Positions 1-6,883 are shown, numbered from the stretch's first letter. The stretch: 10,690 nucleotides of DNA from Deltaproteobacteria bacterium (GCA_019313025.1 JAFDCA010000004.1:1-10690); one strand, 5' to 3'. Numbers and translations: made by a program. Notes: generated by a model not told the origin, from the letters alone.

Positions 1-66
1 AATAAGGACAGGATCCATAGGGGTTTTTGATTGAAGAAGGGTTGCGATTTTTGTTTTTTTTATCAT
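1..66 (-). CDS. asnS: Asparagine--tRNA ligase, N-terminal fragment (probable)
   Basis: The first 22 codons of a gene that runs off the left edge. The visible protein begins MIKKTKIATLLQ and continues with SKTPMDPVLI. This resembles the start of deltaproteobacterial asparaginyl-tRNA synthetases, in which a KIxxLL-like opening leads into the OB-fold anticodon-binding domain (usually followed by a GWVRTxRDS motif that would lie outside the window). The enzyme charges tRNA-Asn with asparagine in the cytoplasm. It lies about 20-30 nt downstream of htrA on the same strand, so co-transcription is likely. Two in-frame ATGs exist, at 75 and 66. A GGAGG at 69-73 lies only 2 nt before the second ATG, while the first ATG has no clear ribosome binding site. 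The identification rests on 22 residues recalled from memory and is moderate. Confidence 0.55.
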   Translation of the reverse strand, partial: MIKKTKIATLLQSKTPMDPVLI

Positions 67-94
67 AGCCTCCATAATAACACGCTTGTATGGA

Positions 95-1507
95 TTATAG
101 CTTAATCGTTATGTTGTAAAGCTGATCCTGGCGCTGTAAAACGATAACCAAAGAATTTTTCTTTCGGTATTTAACAATCGCCTTTTTAAAATCATCTATA
201 TTATTTATTGTTAAATCATCCATCTGTCGAATAATATCCCCGGGTCTTGCCCCGATACGGGCGAGATATGAATTGCCACTAATTTCAGTAATCACCACTC
301 CTTCCGTAGTATATGTTTTGTAAATATAACGATTTTTCTTAGAAAGATTTTGTACGGTGATTCCGAGGATATTTTGAGCCAGATCCAAAGCCAGCGCCAT
401 TGGAAATGATGAAGATTTCACAGAAATTTCTTTTGTTTTGCCATTCTTCCATATCTTTATATTAATGGTTTCTCCGGCAGAAATGTTGCTCATGGCTGTA
501 TTAAAATCGTTTTGAGAAAGAATATTTCGAGGCTCGATAGATTGTATAATATCTCCAACTTGAATACCGGCCTTAAAAGCAGGACCAGACGTTTCAATTT
601 TCTTAACCAATACACCTTTGACTGCCGTCGCGTTAAGATATTGGGCCAGTTCATCATCCAAATTTTGAACGGTAACACCGATCCAAGCCGGTATAACCTC
701 CCCGTATTTAATAAGATCTGTAACAATCCTTCTGGCTTTGTTTATGGGTATGGCAAAACCGATTCCTTGGGCTTTGGCATATATGGCGGTATTAATACCG
801 ATAAGCTCGCCATAGATGTTTAATAGCGGCCCCCCGCTATTTCCCGGATTAATGGAGGCGTCCGTCTGGATAAAATCATGGTAGAATGTATCGTCAACCT
901 TTATGCTCCGATTTGTGGCGCTGATAACACCTGTTGTTACGGTATTTGAGAAACCAAAAGGATTTCCGATGGCGATCACTGTCTCACCGATCATAAGATT
1001 GTTGGAATTACTCATTTCAATTGCCGGGAGATCTCCCTTGGAAGCAATACTTAACACCGCAAGATCGGAATCAGGATCTGCACCAATAATTTGCGCTTTA
1101 AACTCTCGCCCGTCTTTTAAGGCAACAGTAATGGTTGAACTTTTTACGATGACATGCTTGTTGGTAAGAATAAATCCCCGTTTGCCATCAATAATGACTC
1201 CGGATCCCAGACTGCTTCGTTTATATTTTTGTTCGAAACCCGGGTCAAAAAAATCCCTGAAAAAAGATTCGAAACCAGGATCCATTCCAAACCCGTAAAA
1301 TGGATTTACGCGCTTGCGAACCTCAAACTCCGAGCTTACGTTTACCACTGCGGGGCTGACTTTTTGAATGGCTTTCACAACCGCACTTTCCCTTAAATTT
1401 TGAGCATATATGTTGTTCGGGGTGATCAGACAACACAGGCTCAATAAAACAAAAAGCAAAATTGCCGAAGGGACAAGGAGATTATTTTGAGATTTTATTG
1501 CTGGCAT
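95..1507 (-). CDS. HtrA/Deg-family periplasmic serine endoprotease
   Basis: A 470-residue periplasmic protease and chaperone of the Do/HtrA family that degrades or refolds misfolded envelope proteins. Residues 1-35 form a signal peptide: a hydrophobic core around 14-29, then a likely cut after NIYA. The chymotrypsin-like domain spans about 40-265 and has an intact catalytic triad: His118 in TNKHVI, Asp148 in DSDLAVL and Ser224 in NPGNSGGPL. Two PDZ domains follow, at about 274-362 (IGVTVQ start) and 380-460 (LGITVQ start). Length and two-PDZ layout match DegP/DegQ rather than one-PDZ DegS. The segment ahead of the protease core (62-100) is rich in Phe and carries DPGFE twice, at 76-80 and 88-92. 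The ATG at 1507 has a good ribosome binding site (CCGGAG, about 6 nt upstream). The gene is transcribed divergently from the radical SAM gene and leads into asnS. DegP versus DegQ cannot be decided from sequence alone. Confidence 0.96.
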   Translation of the reverse strand: MPAIKSQNNLLVPSAILLFVLLSLCCLITPNNIYAQNLRESAVVKAIQKVSPAVVNVSSEFEVRKRVNPFYGFGMDPGFESFFRDFFDPGFEQKYKRSSLGSGVIIDGKRGFILTNKHVIVKSSTITVALKDGREFKAQIIGADPDSDLAVLSIASKGDLPAIEMSNSNNLMIGETVIAIGNPFGFSNTVTTGVISATNRSIKVDDTFYHDFIQTDASINPGNSGGPLLNIYGELIGINTAIYAKAQGIGFAIPINKARRIVTDLIKYGEVIPAWIGVTVQNLDDELAQYLNATAVKGVLVKKIETSGPAFKAGIQVGDIIQSIEPRNILSQNDFNTAMSNISAGETINIKIWKNGKTKEISVKSSSFPMALALDLAQNILGITVQNLSKKNRYIYKTYTTEGVVITEISGNSYLARIGARPGDIIRQMDDLTINNIDDFKKAIVKYRKKNSLVIVLQRQDQLYNITIKL

Positions 1508-1632
1508 TTTGAACTCCGGTATAATACGATAAAAAGAATAAAATTTTTACACCCCATATTTCCCATGGAAATTTAAGCGGTGTCATTTATAAAAAATAGT
1601 AACCAATTAGATTTTTAAAACCAGTCGATGTT

Positions 1633-1644
1633 AAAAGCGCTTTT
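1633..1644. promoter_or_regulatory. 12-bp perfect palindrome, possible operator
   Basis: AAAAGCGCTTTT is a perfect inverted repeat in the divergent intergenic region. Its right end overlaps the first two bases of the TTGACA box at 1643-1648. A dimeric regulator bound here would block that promoter. No bound protein can be named. It could equally be chance in AT-rich DNA. Confidence 0.3.
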
Positions 1645-1673
1645 GACAAGATTAAATTTCAAAAAGCTAAATT
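1643..1673 (+). promoter_or_regulatory. Candidate sigma70-type promoter for the radical SAM-rng genes
   Basis: A perfect -35 box TTGACA lies at 1643-1648. The best -10 match downstream is TAAATT at 1668-1673 (4 of 6, spacing 19), so the -10 is weak or the spacing long. A transcript from here would start around 1680, leaving only about 10 nt before the ATG at 1691. That agrees with the absence of a Shine-Dalgarno sequence there. No equally good promoter was found for htrA on the other strand. Confidence 0.45.
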
Positions 1674-1690
1674 TTTAATAAGTATATATC

Positions 1691-4192
1691 ATGAGCATAG
1701 AAAGCATACAAGATATCTTACCCCTTGTAGAACAACCCAGCCGATATTTAGGCTCTGAAATCAACACCATTAAAAAAGATCACAGCAAAATAGACTTATG
1801 TTTTGCACTTGCTTTTCCGGATCTTTATGAGATCGGAACCTCTCATTTCGGAATTCAGATTCTGTATCATATCCTTAACGACCACCCAAAGATCGCTGCT
1901 GAAAGGGTGTTTGCACCTGCACCCGATTTGGAGGAATATCTTAGATCATCCAGGCTGCCGGTTACTTCGCTGGAATCAAAAAAACCGTTAAACACGTTTG
2001 ATATTATCGGTTTTAGCCTTCTTTATGAGCTCAATTATACAAATATACTCGCCATATTGGACTTATCCGGCATTCCTTTTCTATCGCGACAGCGGGACGG
2101 TTCATTCCCATTTGTTGTTGCAGGTGGTCCTTGCACATGTAATCCAGAGCCGGTGGCAGAGTTTTTTGATGCCATGGTAATTGGGGATGGTGAAAAAGTC
2201 ATCATAAAAATGTGCCAGACCTGGCTTGAATGGAAGGCAGAGGAAAATCGCGACAAAGAAACCCTTTTGAGACGATGGTCTCACATTGAAGGTGTTTATA
2301 TCCCGTCGTTTTTTAATCTGGAATTTGATCACCAGGGTTTTCAGGCGCTCACGCCAAAATATCCGGATTACGGTAAAATTAAAAAAGCGATTGTTCGTGA
2401 TCTTAATGAAGAGCCTTTTCCCGATTCACCGATAATTCCATACGGTAAACCAGTTCATGATCGCTTAAGACTCGAAATATCAAGAGGGTGCACCAGAGGG
2501 TGTCGGTTCTGCCAGGCCGGGATGATATATCGACCGGTCCGTGAAAGATCTTTAACAAAGCTGCTTTTGATTTCAGATGCTTCCATTGCCGCCACCGGTT
2601 TTGAAGACATATCACTTTTATCTTTAAGTACTGGGGATTATAGTTGTATCTTGCCATTAATGGATCGCATGATGTCACGCTATGCGAATCAGCGCATTGC
2701 GATATCCCTTCCTTCTTTAAGGGCTGGAACATTAACTCCCAATCTGATGAATCTTGTAAAAAAAGTCAGAAAAACAGGCTTTACTATAGCGCCGGAAGCA
2801 GGAAGTCAGAGACTTCGAGACGTGATTAATAAAAATATAACCGAAAAAGAAATCCTAGACACGGTGAACGATGCGTTTTTATTGGGTTGGCAGGTTGTTA
2901 AGCTCTATTTTATGGTCGGCCTACCCACAGAAACGGACGACGATTTAGAGGCGATCGTCGATCTTGTAAAAAAACTCAAAGCGGTTAACCGGAAAAACAG
3001 AGGAAAAGGACAAATAAACATCAGCATAGCAACGTTTATTCCAAAGCCTCACACTCCCTTTCAATGGTCGACTCAAATTTCATTAGACGAATCAAAACAT
3101 AAAATTAACTGGTTAAAGAAGAAACTAAAAATACCCGGCGTTCGACTCAAGTGGCAGAACCCCGAAGTCAGTATTATTGAAGGACTTTTTGCCCGAGGAG
3201 ACCGTCGTTTTTATCGTTTGCTCATGACGGCATATAACAAAGGGTGTAGATTTGACGGATGGAGTGACAAGTTTAGATATGAGTCATGGGTCGCGTCTTT
3301 TTTAGATGAATCTGTTGATATTGATTTTTTTACATCTCGTGTTAGAAATACGATTGAACCTTTACCCTGGGATCATATTGATACCAGGGTGTCAAAAGAT
3401 TATTTAATAAGCGAACGGAATAAATCGATAGAGGGTGTCACCACAGACGATTGTCGAAATGGCGATTGTAACCAATGCGGAGCGTGTGATTTTGAAGCTG
3501 TTAAACCCATAGTATTTAATGACCGCAACGAAGATATGGTTAACAATTTTATTCAAGACGATCATAAACCAATAGGTTATAAAAAATTAAAGATATCATT
3601 TTCTAAGCTGGATCAAGCAAAATATTTTGGACATCTTGAAATGGTTAAAATCTTTTTTCGTGCGATCCGACGTGCGGGTATACCGGTAAAATATTCAGAA
3701 GGCTATCATCCGAAGCCTTTGATATCCTTTGAAGATGCCCTTCCCATCGGATTAGAGAGTTTGAAGGAGGTATTTTCTTTATACGTTCATGACAATATAA
3801 AATCACAAACCATCATAAATGGCTTAAACCGACATCTTCCGGAAGGATTGCGAGTTATTGATTGTCATATTGCCTCGACAACGTCTTCGAATAAACCATT
3901 TGAGCCGGTTGTTTACATGGTAACTTCAAAGAACGGTTCTTTTGATAAAGAAAAAATGAACCATTTTAAAAAGATGTCAGAATTCATAGTTACGCGGTTC
4001 AATCGAAAAGGGAGAAGCAAAAAGATAAACCTAAAAGAGATGGTGATAAATCTGACATTGCCTGCACCGAATCGACTGAGGATGATACTCCGATCGGAAC
4101 CCGGGAAGACGTTGAGACCTTTTGAGGTTCTTGAAAAGGTTTTCGGATTATCCAAAGAAGAGACAAAACAGGCGACGGTTGTTAAACAATAA
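1691..4192 (+). CDS. TIGR03960-type radical SAM protein fused to DUF2344
   Basis: An 833-residue cytoplasmic protein. Residues about 1-240 match the B12-binding-like N-terminal region of this radical SAM family (AGGPCTCNPEP at 144-154, GDGE at 165-168). The radical SAM core follows at about 255-500. Its 4Fe-4S motif is CxxxCxxC with Cys267, Cys271 and Cys274 (GCTRGCRFCQAG), which would bind the cluster that cleaves S-adenosylmethionine. IAPEAGSQRLRD at 366-377 and YFMVGLPTE at 406-414 are typical later core motifs. A second cysteine group, C588-x4-C593-x2-C596-x2-C599, could hold another Fe-S cluster or a zinc. Residues about 629-815 are the DUF2344 domain (FSKLDQAKYFGHLE, SEGYHPKP), a separate protein in some bacteria. 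I know of no established substrate; linkage to RNase E/G genes suggests an RNA or ribosome role (inference). No Shine-Dalgarno precedes the ATG. rng follows after 20 nt. Confidence 0.93.
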   Translation: MSIESIQDILPLVEQPSRYLGSEINTIKKDHSKIDLCFALAFPDLYEIGTSHFGIQILYHILNDHPKIAAERVFAPAPDLEEYLRSSRLPVTSLESKKPLNTFDIIGFSLLYELNYTNILAILDLSGIPFLSRQRDGSFPFVVAGGPCTCNPEPVAEFFDAMVIGDGEKVIIKMCQTWLEWKAEENRDKETLLRRWSHIEGVYIPSFFNLEFDHQGFQALTPKYPDYGKIKKAIVRDLNEEPFPDSPIIPYGKPVHDRLRLEISRGCTRGCRFCQAGMIYRPVRERSLTKLLLISDASIAATGFEDISLLSLSTGDYSCILPLMDRMMSRYANQRIAISLPSLRAGTLTPNLMNLVKKVRKTGFTIAPEAGSQRLRDVINKNITEKEILDTVNDAFLLGWQVVKLYFMVGLPTETDDDLEAIVDLVKKLKAVNRKNRGKGQINISIATFIPKPHTPFQWSTQISLDESKHKINWLKKKLKIPGVRLKWQNPEVSIIEGLFARGDRRFYRLLMTAYNKGCRFDGWSDKFRYESWVASFLDESVDIDFFTSRVRNTIEPLPWDHIDTRVSKDYLISERNKSIEGVTTDDCRNGDCNQCGACDFEAVKPIVFNDRNEDMVNNFIQDDHKPIGYKKLKISFSKLDQAKYFGHLEMVKIFFRAIRRAGIPVKYSEGYHPKPLISFEDALPIGLESLKEVFSLYVHDNIKSQTIINGLNRHLPEGLRVIDCHIASTTSSNKPFEPVVYMVTSKNGSFDKEKMNHFKKMSEFIVTRFNRKGRSKKINLKEMVINLTLPAPNRLRMILRSEPGKTLRPFEVLEKVFGLSKEETKQATVVKQ

Positions 4193-4212
4193 TGTAAAGA
4201 ACAGGAAAAAAC

Positions 4213-5742
4213 ATGTATAAAAAAATCATCATCAATGTTGCTGATCATGAAACCAGGGTCGCACTTCTAGAAGATAGAAACATTGCTGAACTTTTCATAG
4301 AACGGGGAGATGCCTCAGATATTGCCGGAAATATTTACAAAGGAAGGGTGCAGCGGGTACTTCCGGGCATGCAGGCTGCCTTTGTAGATATAGGACTAAA
4401 GCAGGCCGCTTTTATTTATGTAACCGATGTCATTGGTGGAAATTATAGCCCCATTGAAGATTTTTTAAATAACGACAATGATACAGAAGAAGGCATTCCT
4501 TATAATCCTTATATGTCGTCGATTCGTCGTGACAGACAGATTGAAGAACTTATCACTGAAGGACAAGAAATGATGGTTCAAGCCGCCAAGGCTCCCATGG
4601 GTTCAAAGGGCGCACGGCTGACAACGCACATATCCCTTCCCGGGCGATTTCTTGTGCTGATGCCATCATCGGAACATATTGGGATATCCAGGCGAATAGA
4701 AGATGACACCGAGCGAAATCGTTTAAAGGCTACCGTTGAATCTGTCCGTGAAAATACTTTCGGTTATATTGTTCGAACTGCAGCAGAAGGTGTTCAGGAA
4801 GAGAAGCTTAAATATGAGATGGGGTTCCTCAACAACTTGTGGGAGAGTATTCAACAGAAATACCCAACAGCTCCGGCGCCCTTTCTTTTACACAAAGAGG
4901 TGGCCATTAGTCTCCGTGCGGTAAGGGATCTTTTATTACATGAAGCTGAAAAATTAATCATAGATTCTCGTTCCGGATATGAATCTATTTTAAAATTTCT
5001 TGATGAATTCATGCCAAGCCTTAAAGAATCCGTGGAGTTTTATGAGGGATTGGAGCCGATTTTTGATTCATTTAATTTAGAGGCCGATATCTCACGCGCA
5101 TTAAAAAAGAAGGTGTGGTTGAAATCCGGTGGATATATCGTAATCGAACACACAGAGGCGCTGGTGGCCATCGATGTAAACACCGGCCGATATGTCGGAA
5201 AACATAATCTGGAGGAAACGATTCTAAAAACCAATTTAGAGGCTGTTAAAGAAATTGCCTATCAAATTCGTCTTCGGGATATCGGGGGTATTATTATTAT
5301 CGATTTTATCGATATGGAAAAAAAATCGAATCAGGAGAAAGTATTTAATGCACTAAAGGAAGCGTTAAAAAAAGATCGAAGCAAAACCCATGTTCTACCC
5401 ATATCAGAGTTGGGGCTGATACAAATGACTCGAAAACGGATTAGAAAACCATTGACAAGGATGCTGTGCGAACCTTGTTTTTATTGTGATGGAGAAGGGT
5501 ATCTTATCTCCAAACAGACAATATGTTATAATATTTTTAGGGAAATTCTTCGTGAATCGAGAGACATGATAGGGGTCAAAGTCAGCCTGAGAGTAAACCC
5601 TAAAATTGCCGAACTTCTTTATGGTGAGGAAAGTCATATTATCGTTGCTGTTGAGCAAATGATCGGGAGGCAAATCGTCATATATCCAGACCCCAAGCTT
5701 CATATGGAAGAGTTCAATATATTTGAAATTATCAAGGAATAA
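4213..5742 (+). CDS. rng: Ribonuclease G (Rne/Rng family endoribonuclease)
   Basis: A 509-residue single-strand-specific endoribonuclease that cuts AU-rich RNA and takes part in rRNA 5' maturation and mRNA decay. The S1 domain spans about 36-130 (GNIYKGRVQRVLPGMQAAFVDIG at its start) and carries a short acidic/Tyr insertion at 80-108 compared with E. coli RNase G. The DNase I-like catalytic domain has the metal-binding aspartates Asp321 (AIDVNTG) and Asp364 (IIIIDFIDM). The Zn-link cysteines are in LCEPCFYC (Cys419, Cys422, Cys425), with the same spacing as in E. coli RNase G. There is no long C-terminal degradosome scaffold, so it is RNase G-like rather than RNase E-like. The ATG has an AGGA ribosome binding site (4202-4205) and lies 20 nt after the radical SAM stop, which indicates one operon. 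Confidence 0.95.
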   Translation: MYKKIIINVADHETRVALLEDRNIAELFIERGDASDIAGNIYKGRVQRVLPGMQAAFVDIGLKQAAFIYVTDVIGGNYSPIEDFLNNDNDTEEGIPYNPYMSSIRRDRQIEELITEGQEMMVQAAKAPMGSKGARLTTHISLPGRFLVLMPSSEHIGISRRIEDDTERNRLKATVESVRENTFGYIVRTAAEGVQEEKLKYEMGFLNNLWESIQQKYPTAPAPFLLHKEVAISLRAVRDLLLHEAEKLIIDSRSGYESILKFLDEFMPSLKESVEFYEGLEPIFDSFNLEADISRALKKKVWLKSGGYIVIEHTEALVAIDVNTGRYVGKHNLEETILKTNLEAVKEIAYQIRLRDIGGIIIIDFIDMEKKSNQEKVFNALKEALKKDRSKTHVLPISELGLIQMTRKRIRKPLTRMLCEPCFYCDGEGYLISKQTICYNIFREILRESRDMIGVKVSLRVNPKIAELLYGEESHIIVAVEQMIGRQIVIYPDPKLHMEEFNIFEIIKE

Positions 5743-5767
5743 AAAGGGGTTGAATATTCTTTTTTTT
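5740..5767 (+). terminator. Possible weak intrinsic terminator after rng
   Basis: Overlapping the rng stop, the run AAAAAGGG (5741-5748) can pair, partly through G-U pairs, with TTCTTTTT (from 5757). The pairing runs into a tract of eight T (5760-5767). The stem is almost all A-U, so termination would be inefficient. It may only reduce read-through from rng into rpmH. Confidence 0.25.
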
Positions 5768-5818
5768 GTTTGAAAGAAATTAAATATATGATTTTGGATT
5801 TTTGGTGCGGTTTGAAGC

Positions 5819-5849
5819 TTGACAACCGGGTTATCATATGATTTATAAA
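5819..5849 (+). promoter_or_regulatory. Candidate promoter for rpmH-rnpA-yidD
   Basis: A perfect -35 box TTGACA at 5819-5824 is followed by TTATAA at 5843-5848 (spacing 18) or TATAAA at 5844-5849 (spacing 19), in an AT-rich stretch. It lies about 75 nt upstream of the rpmH ATG. A strong promoter here fits the high expression expected of a ribosomal protein gene and would make rpmH onward a unit separate from rng. Confidence 0.6.
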
Positions 5850-5925
5850 TTCGGTTTAATTTATATAAACACTTTTTTTCAAGGTGTGGAAAAAGCATCT
5901 TGCGAATGAATAAGGATTCTATATT

Positions 5926-6060
5926 ATGAAACGAACGTATCAACCAAGCAGGGTCAAGCGGGCAAGAACACACGGGTTTTTGAAAAGGATGTCGACAAAG
6001 CAAGGCAGAAAGATTATCAACAGACGCAGAGCAAAAGGCAGGGCCCGTTTGTCGGTATGA
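5926..6060 (+). CDS. rpmH: 50S ribosomal protein L34
   Basis: A 44-residue, highly basic protein of the large ribosomal subunit. [12 protein letters not shown] at the start and [15 protein letters not shown] in the middle are the diagnostic L34 sequence, and the Arg/Lys-rich end ([14 protein letters not shown]) is standard. The length is the usual one. The ATG is preceded by AAGGA (5912-5916), about 9 nt away. It sits directly before rnpA, the almost universal bacterial arrangement. A basic antisense-free reading is certain here; the long reading frame on the opposite strand is a shadow. Confidence 0.98.
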   Translation: MKRTYQPSRVKRARTHGFLKRMSTKQGRKIINRRRAKGRARLSV

Positions 6061-6104
6061 AAAAAGTTGCTCGATTAAATAAACTAAAAAGAACAAAGGG
6101 TTAA
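6057..6104 (+). other. 15-codon ORF coupled to the rpmH stop
   Basis: The ATG overlaps the rpmH stop as ATGA and opens a short frame [15 protein letters not shown] ending in TAA at 6102-6104. The frame is the same as that of rnpA, which starts 15 nt after the stop. It could let ribosomes leaving rpmH reach the rnpA ribosome binding site, or it could be chance. It has no Shine-Dalgarno of its own beyond the rpmH coding sequence. Confidence 0.2.
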
Positions 6105-6119
6105 ACAGAGGAGTCTCTT

Positions 6120-6473
6120 TTGCGATTTTGTTTTACCAAGGCGGACAGAATATTAAAACGCTCTGAATTTCTTAAATTGTCTATTTTGGGGGAGAAAACA
6201 CAAAACAGACATTATATTGTCATGTTCTTTCCAGGTCGATCTCAACGAACTCGCCTTGGTGTCACGGTAGCGAAAAAAGTAGGAAATGCCCCTACAAGAA
6301 ACAGGATTAAACGCTTTTCGCGAGAATTTTTTCGGCTAAACAGGCACATTATTACAGGTCATTGGGATATTAATATTATCGCTAAAAAGAGAGCCGCGGA
6401 TCTATCATCGGAGCAGGCCTTTCTATCCCTGAAAGACGTTATAAAAAATATTTCCAGGAGCTTAGAGCATTAA
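6120..6473 (+). CDS. rnpA: Ribonuclease P protein component
   Basis: A 117-residue basic protein that binds the RNase P catalytic RNA and helps it remove 5' leaders from pre-tRNAs. [17 protein letters not shown] at the start and the RNR signature at about 51-68 ([18 protein letters not shown]) identify the family; [11 protein letters not shown] at 86-96 is the conserved C-terminal part. The start codon is TTG at 6120: GAGGAG lies at 6108-6113 with ideal 6-nt spacing and no ATG is available near the expected N terminus, so the choice is firm. It follows rpmH by 59 nt and precedes yidD by 10 nt, in a single operon. The use of TTG may hold its output below that of L34, a common need in this gene pair (inference). 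Confidence 0.97.
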   Translation: MRFCFTKADRILKRSEFLKLSILGEKTQNRHYIVMFFPGRSQRTRLGVTVAKKVGNAPTRNRIKRFSREFFRLNRHIITGHWDINIIAKKRAADLSSEQAFLSLKDVIKNISRSLEH

Positions 6474-6483
6474 CAGAACAGTT

Positions 6484-6690
6484 ATGATACCGGCGCTTAT
6501 TGCCATTAGGGCATATCAATTCATATTGTCTCCAATGCTGACTCCTGCATGCCGTTTTTATCCAACCTGTTCTGAGTATGCCTATCAGTCTATCTTGCGC
6601 TACGGACTTCTCAAGGGATTTCTTATTGCTTTGAAAAGAATATTAAAGTGTCATCCCTATCATCCGGGAGGAATCGACCCTGTCCCATAA
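6484..6690 (+). CDS. yidD: Membrane protein insertion efficiency factor YidD
   Basis: A 68-residue protein, inner-membrane associated through an amphipathic N terminus, that assists YidC-dependent membrane insertion. The family blocks are all present: YQFILSPML (11-19), [11 protein letters not shown] (23-33) and [14 protein letters not shown] (50-63), ending in the usual DPVP. Cys23, Cys29 and Cys56 are the conserved cysteines. The ATG at 6484 gives the expected length; a TAG in the same frame at 6463-6465 limits upstream starts. No Shine-Dalgarno stands at the right distance (AGGAG at 6456-6460 is 23 nt away), so translation is probably coupled to rnpA, whose stop lies 10 nt upstream. It lies between rnpA and yidC, its standard place. 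Confidence 0.96.
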   Translation: MIPALIAIRAYQFILSPMLTPACRFYPTCSEYAYQSILRYGLLKGFLIALKRILKCHPYHPGGIDPVP

Positions 6691-6745
6691 ATAAGTGTAA
6701 ATGACAACACGATAAGACAGGTTCGAAACATAAGGATGCCGATTC

Positions 6746-6770
6746 AGGAGGGAAATGTATTTACCCGCCT
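6746..6770 (+). promoter_or_regulatory. RNA hairpin enclosing a Shine-Dalgarno and ATG upstream of yidC
   Basis: Positions 6746-6755 (AGGAGGGAAA) pair with 6760-6770 (TTTACCCGCCT) around a TGTA loop: nine base pairs with one A-G mismatch and one bulged A. The stem contains a strong Shine-Dalgarno (AGGAGG, 6746-6751) and the first base of the ATG at 6755. There is no following T-run, so it is not an intrinsic terminator. A translational switch is a hypothesis. Confidence 0.4.
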
Positions 6771-6835
6771 TCGCACAATCCTACATAGATTTTGCTCCTC
6801 TTAACCCGAACATGCCGACAATTCAATTTATTTGA
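6755..6835 (+). CDS. Possible 26-codon leader ORF upstream of yidC
   Basis: A small frame in the 193-nt yidD-yidC gap, starting MYLPAFAQSYIDF and ending in PNMPTIQFI. AGGAGG at 6746-6751 precedes the ATG with only 3 nt of spacing, shorter than usual. The stop lies 48 nt before the yidC ATG. The peptide is neutral, has prolines at residues 4, 15, 18 and 21, and shows no membrane segment. I do not recognise it. It may be a regulatory leader peptide whose translation affects yidC, or merely chance. The strong ribosome binding motif is the main support. Confidence 0.25.
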   Translation: MYLPAFAQSYIDFAPLNPNMPTIQFI

Positions 6836-6836
6836 A
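6822..6836. repeat. Short inverted repeat ahead of yidC
   Basis: TTCAA-TTTAT-TTGAA is a perfect 5-bp inverted repeat with a 5-bp centre, overlapping the stop of the small ORF and about 48 nt before the yidC start. It could be an operator half-site pair or chance in AT-rich DNA. No regulator can be named. Confidence 0.2.
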
Positions 6837-6883
6837 CAGAATTTTTAATGTATTGTATTGAACTTTGGAGAGGATAGAGGATA

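Noticed and set aside
903..1298. A 131-codon plus-strand frame opposite htrA
   Set aside because: The protease on the other strand has all catalytic motifs; this frame has no family features and is a shadow.
1520..1525. TATAAT on the plus strand near the htrA start
   Set aside because: No -35 box lies at proper spacing, and it overlaps the htrA ribosome binding site; likely chance in AT-rich DNA.
1555..1575. Imperfect palindrome around TTTCCCATGGAAA
   Set aside because: The symmetry has an extra base and no promoter element is associated with it; too weak to call an operator.
5404..6096. A 230-codon open frame on the minus strand across the end of rng, the intergenic gap and rpmH
   Set aside because: It lies antisense to two certain genes and has no recognisable domain. 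Frames opposite rpmH are often spuriously annotated.
6719..6732. GGTTCGAAAC, resembling a tRNA T-arm sequence
   Set aside because: No matching acceptor, anticodon or D stems are found around it, so it is not a tRNA gene.
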